A stretch of 64,000 nt of DNA from a virus: IMG/VR virus record IMGVR_UViG_3300021961_008712, positions 1 to 64,000 of that record; one strand, written 5' to 3'. This document shows positions 59,658 through 64,000 of this stretch, piece by piece. The notes beneath the pieces were generated by a model. That model had not been told where the DNA came from and did no database searches. It was given only the letters and a program-made list of their open reading frames with translations. Each line of letters begins with the position of its first letter. Positions within the stretch are counted from its first letter, which is position 1. A program made the position numbers and the translations under genes.

Positions 59658-60676
59658 ATTATAACTATATAAGAATACCAGAGCCCTGGGGTGGAGGACA
59701 TACCCCATGGGATACGGGGTTGGGTAATAGATTGTTACACTGGGATGTTGTATATGCTATTAATAAAAGTAATAACTATAAATTTTTTCTAGAGGTAGAA
59801 GCAAGATATTGGCGTGAATTAGAGTTTATAGAACTACCTGGTACTCGTCCGTTGAACATTAATACAGGTACAAATGAGGAGCTTCAAAAACTACTTCACA
59901 AATATGACTTTAATATAAAAAGTCAAAAAATAACCCCACTAAGTCCTCTAGGTGATGATATTTTAGATCAATTTAGTGTTGATGAAGAATATAAACTGGA
60001 ACCAAAAAACTACTATACTTGTTTTGATTGGAAATTTCTTCAACTAACTGAAAAAATAGCAATAGATAACACAGGTTTAAGTAGAATTGCTATTAAAAAT
60101 AAAATACTTTTTAATACAATTAGAAGTATGGGAGTAAATTGTGTAGGAATACATTTACGTAGAGGCGCAGGAGTATTTAAAACACCAGCGCAACTACTAG
60201 AGCTTCCTAAAACAGTACAGAATAATCCATTTTTACAAACACTTCATCCTACTACTATATATAAGTACTGGAATAATAACGTATATGAATCGTTAATAAG
60301 GGAAATCAGGCAAATAGAACCTAATCAAAAATTTTATATAAGCTGTGATTTACAAGTTGGAGAGTATGAATTTTTAAAAGAAAAATTTGGGGATAATATT
60401 AAAACCCGACAAGATGTAATTAGAGATTTACCCGATTCAATTATACAGGGAATAGACTTTACAGATGTAAAAGATGAAAGAAGAATTGCATTAGAGAGTG
60501 TAGTAGATATGATGGTACTTTCATACTGTGATTTTATTGTTGGAGCACAGCACTCAACCTGGCTAGATTCTATTCAAAGAATAAGACAAGTGCCCCACGG
60601 TTTTATCAATCAGTCGAGAGATATACTTTTGAGACATTATAATAAGGCAAAAATAAATTCAAGAGGAGTATTATGA
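59639..60676 (+). CDS. Fucosyltransferase-like GT-B enzyme
   Basis: 345 residues. VNCVGIHLRRGAG near residues 164-176 is the HxRRG-type donor-binding motif of GT11/GT23/O-fucosyltransferase families. VVDMMVLSYCDFIVGAQHST near the end resembles the motif that precedes the conserved Ser in these enzymes. The N-terminus GGGHTPWDTGLGNRLLHWDV is the Gly-Asn-rich first loop. Probably transfers fucose or a similar deoxy-sugar. It overlaps the radical SAM gene by 19 nt and the aminotransferase gene by 4 nt. Confidence 0.68.
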   Translation: MAKAPVNYNYIRIPEPWGGGHTPWDTGLGNRLLHWDVVYAINKSNNYKFFLEVEARYWRELEFIELPGTRPLNINTGTNEELQKLLHKYDFNIKSQKITPLSPLGDDILDQFSVDEEYKLEPKNYYTCFDWKFLQLTEKIAIDNTGLSRIAIKNKILFNTIRSMGVNCVGIHLRRGAGVFKTPAQLLELPKTVQNNPFLQTLHPTTIYKYWNNNVYESLIREIRQIEPNQKFYISCDLQVGEYEFLKEKFGDNIKTRQDVIRDLPDSIIQGIDFTDVKDERRIALESVVDMMVLSYCDFIVGAQHSTWLDSIQRIRQVPHGFINQSRDILLRHYNKAKINSRGVL

Positions 60677-61275
60677 GTTTTGGAATAGTAGAAAGTTTCG
60701 AAAATAAAGTCGCTGAATTCTTTGGTGCTACTTATGGAGTTGCCGTAGACTGCTGTACTCATGGATTAGAACTTTGTTTAAGGCATACAAAAGCAGATAG
60801 AATACTAGTACCAACACATACATATCTTTCGGTACCTATGTTATCTAATAAGTTAGGTATAGGTAGAATGTGGAAAGAAGAACGGTGGAAAAACTACTAT
60901 AATATAACACATAGAATAATCGATGCAGCAGTCTTATGGGAAGAAGGTTCTTACGTAAAGGGTTCTCTTATGGTTCTAAGCTTTCAATTTAAAAAACATC
61001 TCAGCTTAGGTAGAGGAGGAATGATTTTAACAGACAGTGTAGAAGACTGGTTAGCTTTAAAAGCGATGTCCTACGATGGTCGCTCACCAGAAGACATACC
61101 GTGGGCAGACCAAGAGATAGAGACAATAGGGTACCACTATTACATGACCCCTGAAACTGCATACTCAGGTTTGCAAAAAATGAATAACCCAGAATTTATA
61201 CAAAGAAAGCCCAAAGAATGGAGCTGGGAGGATTATCCAAACATAATGAAGCTAAAAGTATTTAAAGATGGTTAA
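60673..61275 (+). CDS. Compact DegT/DnrJ/StrS-family sugar aminotransferase
   Basis: 200 residues, only about half the usual 360-400. Family motifs remain: FENKVAEFFGATYGVAVDCC, ILVPTHTYLSVPML, THRIIDAAVLWEEGS with the pyridine-ring Asp, and LSFQFKKHLSLGRGGMILTD with the PLP-binding Lys. The C-terminal small domain is cut to about 60 residues. No frameshift is visible and the next gene follows in coupled order, so it seems a true short form. It would make an amino sugar or act as a PLP-binding relative. It overlaps the amidinotransferase gene by 8 nt. Confidence 0.75.
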   Translation: MSFGIVESFENKVAEFFGATYGVAVDCCTHGLELCLRHTKADRILVPTHTYLSVPMLSNKLGIGRMWKEERWKNYYNITHRIIDAAVLWEEGSYVKGSLMVLSFQFKKHLSLGRGGMILTDSVEDWLALKAMSYDGRSPEDIPWADQEIETIGYHYYMTPETAYSGLQKMNNPEFIQRKPKEWSWEDYPNIMKLKVFKDG

Positions 61276-62278
61276 TGTACATAATGAATATAGCAAATTA
61301 AAAGAGGTAATAGTTGGTACTATAGATAATGCTAACATGCCTAAACATGGATTTGATCTTCATGCTATTAATTACGCAGACAAAGATACAATTCCTAGTA
61401 ATGAACTTGGCTTTTTTGATCAAAAAGTGTATGAAGAAACAGCTGAAGACTTAGAAAATCTCGTTAGTATATTGAAAGACTGTGGAGTAGTTGTACATAG
61501 ACCTTCAACTTTAGACACAACAAAAACCGTTTCTAACGGACACTGGACCACAGACCAGTACTATACGTTCTGCCCAAGAGATACTATGACAGTTATAGGA
61601 AATACCATTGTGGAAGCACCTATGACGTTAAGGTCTAGACAATTTGAAACAGATGCTTATAGAGAAATTTTTCACCACTACATGGTAGGTGGGGCAAAGT
61701 GGGTATGTGCACCTAAACCTAGACTCTTAGATAACTGTTACCAAAGAGATGATCTATCTAAACTAACATTAACTAACACAGAACCCGTATTTGATGCTGC
61801 AAATATTTTAAGACATAATAGAGATATTTTGTACCTAGAATCTAATACAGGTAATTTTGCAGGATATTTATGGTTAAAGAATCTACTTGGTGATGAGTAT
61901 AATGTACACTTTTTACAAAACATGTATTCTTACTCTCACATAGATTCAACTATTGCTATTCTTAGAGATGGGTTAGTTTTAGTAAATCCATCTAGAGTAA
62001 ATGAAAAAAACCTCCCTGCATTATTTAAAAACTGGGATGTGATATACTCACCAGAAATGGTAGATATAGGATACCACAAAGTAGAAAGAGCTTCTGTATG
62101 GGTCGGTATTAATTTACTCTCAGTAGATGAAAATACTGTTATAGTAGATAATAGACAAACAGAACTAATAAAGGTGTTAAAAAAATATAAAATAGAAGCA
62201 TTAGATGCAAAAATAAGACACTCTAGAACATTAGGGGGTTCTTTTCACTGCGTTACTTGCGATACAATAAGAGAATGA
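61268..62278 (+). CDS. Glycine amidinotransferase (AGAT/StrB-like)
   Basis: 336 residues. Motifs follow the AGAT family closely: CPRD (102-105), EPVFDAANILRHNRDILYLE with D176, SHIDSTIAILRDGLVLVNPS with H224 and GGSFHCVTCDTIRE with the catalytic Cys (C328). This is the Asp-His-Cys triad that moves an amidino group from arginine onto an amine. In streptomycin-type pathways the homologue StrB acts on amino sugars made by StrS/StsC-like aminotransferases. The upstream DegT gene overlaps it by 8 nt, so a guanidino-sugar product is the natural prediction. It is shorter than vertebrate AGAT, which has an added N-terminal region. Confidence 0.88.
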   Translation: MVNVHNEYSKLKEVIVGTIDNANMPKHGFDLHAINYADKDTIPSNELGFFDQKVYEETAEDLENLVSILKDCGVVVHRPSTLDTTKTVSNGHWTTDQYYTFCPRDTMTVIGNTIVEAPMTLRSRQFETDAYREIFHHYMVGGAKWVCAPKPRLLDNCYQRDDLSKLTLTNTEPVFDAANILRHNRDILYLESNTGNFAGYLWLKNLLGDEYNVHFLQNMYSYSHIDSTIAILRDGLVLVNPSRVNEKNLPALFKNWDVIYSPEMVDIGYHKVERASVWVGINLLSVDENTVIVDNRQTELIKVLKKYKIEALDAKIRHSRTLGGSFHCVTCDTIRE

Positions 62279-62279
62279 T

Positions 62280-63149
62280 ATGAAGTTTGTTTTAATAGGA
62301 GGAGCAGGTTATATTGGAAGCCAATTAACTGTTGCATTAGATACAAGAGGGCACGAAGTTACAGTTATAGATAATTTTACCTATAATCAGTCTCCTTTCA
62401 TGCCACCAAAGGTAAAAGTAATAAACGATACAGTTGAGAATATAAGAACACATCAAGCAGATATTGCCTCTGCTGATTATGTATTCTTTATGGCATCACC
62501 TAGGTTAAATGAAATTAATGATTTACCTCAACCTTTACCTTTTGTAGATGCTTTAAACGATACAGTAGATTGCTTAGGAGAAAAAACAGAATTAATATTC
62601 TTTAGTAGCTGTTCTGTGTACGGATACAATGCACAGATAGTTGATGAGACATCTCCTACTAAAATTACCTCTCTATATTCCAAACTGAAAGTTGACTCAG
62701 AAAACAATTTAATATATAAAGGAGATAATAGACTTAAAATAATTAGACTATCTACTCTGTACGGACTTTCTAGTGTTTCTAGAAATGACCTACTCATTAA
62801 TAACTTTATCAGAGATATAACATTTAGTAAATTTTTAGAAGTATACGATCCATTAGCTTGGAGACCTAATATATTTTTAGAGGACTTAATAAATATTTTA
62901 ATAGATCTGTCGGAACATAAACGATTTAGGCCTATATTGAATATTGGCTTTAATGAGTTAAATACTACTAAGCAAGATTTAATACTAACATTAGTCTCTA
63001 AAAATAAATTTGATTTTAGTGTAAAATATTACGCCCCACAAGATAGTAGAAGCTATAAAGTTAAATTTGATTTATTAAAAACTCTATTAACTTTTAGTAC
63101 ATATACCTCTTATGAAGATGGTATAAATAAAATACGTGAACAATTATGA
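62280..63149 (+). CDS. NAD-dependent nucleotide-sugar epimerase/dehydratase (SDR)
   Basis: 289 residues. The N-terminal NAD-binding loop is GGAGYIGSQ (7-15), with IDNFTYN as the acidic end of strand 2. FFSSCSVYGYNAQIVDETSP holds the catalytic Ser, and SLYSKLKVDSEN the Tyr-x-x-x-Lys. This is the extended SDR (GalE/RmlB) layout at a slightly short length. It makes or modifies nucleotide-sugars. The next SDR gene starts inside its stop codon. Two epimerases suggest an activated sugar with several inverted or dehydrated centres. Confidence 0.82.
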   Translation: MKFVLIGGAGYIGSQLTVALDTRGHEVTVIDNFTYNQSPFMPPKVKVINDTVENIRTHQADIASADYVFFMASPRLNEINDLPQPLPFVDALNDTVDCLGEKTELIFFSSCSVYGYNAQIVDETSPTKITSLYSKLKVDSENNLIYKGDNRLKIIRLSTLYGLSSVSRNDLLINNFIRDITFSKFLEVYDPLAWRPNIFLEDLINILIDLSEHKRFRPILNIGFNELNTTKQDLILTLVSKNKFDFSVKYYAPQDSRSYKVKFDLLKTLLTFSTYTSYEDGINKIREQL

Positions 63150-64000
63150 AAGGAACAGTTTTAATAACAGGGGTAGCAGGACTTCTAGGAAGTAGATTAG
63201 CTGACCACCTAATAGAAAAATACCCAGACCTTAAAGTCGTAGGTATTGATAATCTATCAGGTGGTTTTATGGAGAATGTAAACAGTAAAGTAAACTTTCA
63301 TAATATAGATTTAGCGGAAGATAATATTAACGGTGTTTTCTCTTGGCATAAACCAGAATATGTTTTTCATTTTGCAGCATACGCAGCAGAAGGACTTTCT
63401 CCTTTTATTAGAACATACAATTACAAGAATAATACAATAGCTACTGCTAAAGTAATAAATGCATGTATTAGAACAGGAGTAAAACGTTTAGTATTTACTT
63501 CTTCTATGGCTGTTTATGGACACGGATGGGAAGGTAAAAGACCTTTTGAGGAAGGTGATATACCTAAACCTATTGATCCTTACGGTATTGCAAAATATGC
63601 TTGTGAAATGGATATACAAGTAGCAGGTGAACAGCACGGATTAGACTGGTGTATAATTAGACCTCATAACGTATATGGAGTTAAACAGAACATTTGGGAT
63701 AAATATAGAAATGTATTAGGTATATGGATGTACCAGTACTTAAATGACCAGCCAATGACGATTTTTGGTGATGGTCAACAAACTAGAGCATTTAGCTATA
63801 TTGACGATTGTTTAGAACCACTAGAAAGAGCTGCAATCAAACCAGAGGCGTCTAAACAGATTATCAATCTTGGAGGTACTAAATTTACTTCAATTAATGA
63901 AGCTAATGCTATTTTAAGAGATGTAATTAAAAACGGTACCGTAGAGTATAGAGAAGGTAGACATGAAGTTAAAGATGCATATCCTACATGGGCTAAGTCT
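63146..64000 (+). CDS. NAD-dependent epimerase (GalE/WbpP-like), partial
   Basis: 285 residues to the window edge; the frame is open at 64000, so the C-terminus is missing. The loop GVAGLLGSRLADHL binds NAD, then VVGIDNLSGG. FTSSMAVYGHGWEGKRP and PYGIAKYACE supply the Ser and the Tyr-x-x-x-Lys. IIRPHNVYGVKQNIWDKY and DGQQTRAFSYIDDCLEP are the usual substrate-domain motifs. It resembles UDP-hexose or UDP-N-acetylhexosamine 4-epimerases. It overlaps the upstream SDR gene by 4 nt (ATGA). Confidence 0.85.
   Translation, partial: MKGTVLITGVAGLLGSRLADHLIEKYPDLKVVGIDNLSGGFMENVNSKVNFHNIDLAEDNINGVFSWHKPEYVFHFAAYAAEGLSPFIRTYNYKNNTIATAKVINACIRTGVKRLVFTSSMAVYGHGWEGKRPFEEGDIPKPIDPYGIAKYACEMDIQVAGEQHGLDWCIIRPHNVYGVKQNIWDKYRNVLGIWMYQYLNDQPMTIFGDGQQTRAFSYIDDCLEPLERAAIKPEASKQIINLGGTKFTSINEANAILRDVIKNGTVEYREGRHEVKDAYPTWAKS

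Overview
This 64 kb window is part of the genome of a large T4-like tailed phage (a myovirus). Hallmarks recognised from protein motifs are terminase gp17, portal gp20, prohead protease gp21, scaffold gp22, major capsid protein gp23, neck proteins gp13 and gp14, a gp15-like tail stabiliser, PhoH, a DnaG-type primase and several fibres with C-terminal intramolecular chaperone domains. Every supported gene lies on the + strand, genes are packed with 1-20 nt overlaps or gaps, and the DNA is AT-rich. No tRNA, integrase, CRISPR or insertion sequence was seen. The host cannot be read directly. Most starts, including those of the major virion genes, lack a Shine-Dalgarno sequence and have A-rich leaders, which suggests a Bacteroidota host; this is inference.

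Layout. 1-4.8 kb: the end of a structural gene, two paralogous virion proteins and two S74-chaperone fibres. 4.8-8.4 kb: a GIY-YIG-like nuclease, small basic proteins, a GT25 glycosyltransferase and a mini protein-kinase-like gene. 8.4-10.1 kb: primase and a PD-(D/E)XK nuclease. 10.1-18.1 kb: accessory genes, namely a lipoprotein, a zeta-like P-loop kinase, a nucleotidyltransferase fused to two zinc-metalloprotease-like domains, a HAD phosphatase, a PspC protein, a ParB/sulfiredoxin-like protein, membrane proteins and an Ala/Gly/Val-rich protein. 18.1-23.2 kb: large probable virion or internal proteins. 23.2-37.1 kb: packaging, head and neck module. 37.1-49.9 kb: a large adhesin and a mosaic set of fibre proteins. 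50-64 kb: a glycan-modification cluster with glycosyltransferases (two of them GT7 enzymes with a LamG-like insert), a methyltransferase, two paralogous radical SAM enzymes, an SGNH hydrolase, a lectin-like protein, a fucosyltransferase-like protein, a compact DegT/StrS aminotransferase, a glycine-amidinotransferase homologue and two NAD-dependent epimerases. The last of these runs off the window.

The most interesting signal is a short N-terminal tag of roughly the form M-x-L-x-x-I-I-L-(x)-E, shared by about nine otherwise unrelated proteins. It resembles the capsid-targeting sequence of T4 internal proteins, which the gp21 protease cuts after (I/L)-x-E, and a gp21 homologue is encoded here. 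I propose that these proteins (mini-kinase, zeta-like kinase, HAD phosphatase, ParB-like protein, nuclease-like protein, a membrane protein and others) are loaded into the prohead, trimmed and injected with the DNA. Two other candidates are a phage pathway for guanidino-sugar decoration and a repeated TATTTATA motif upstream of late gene blocks.
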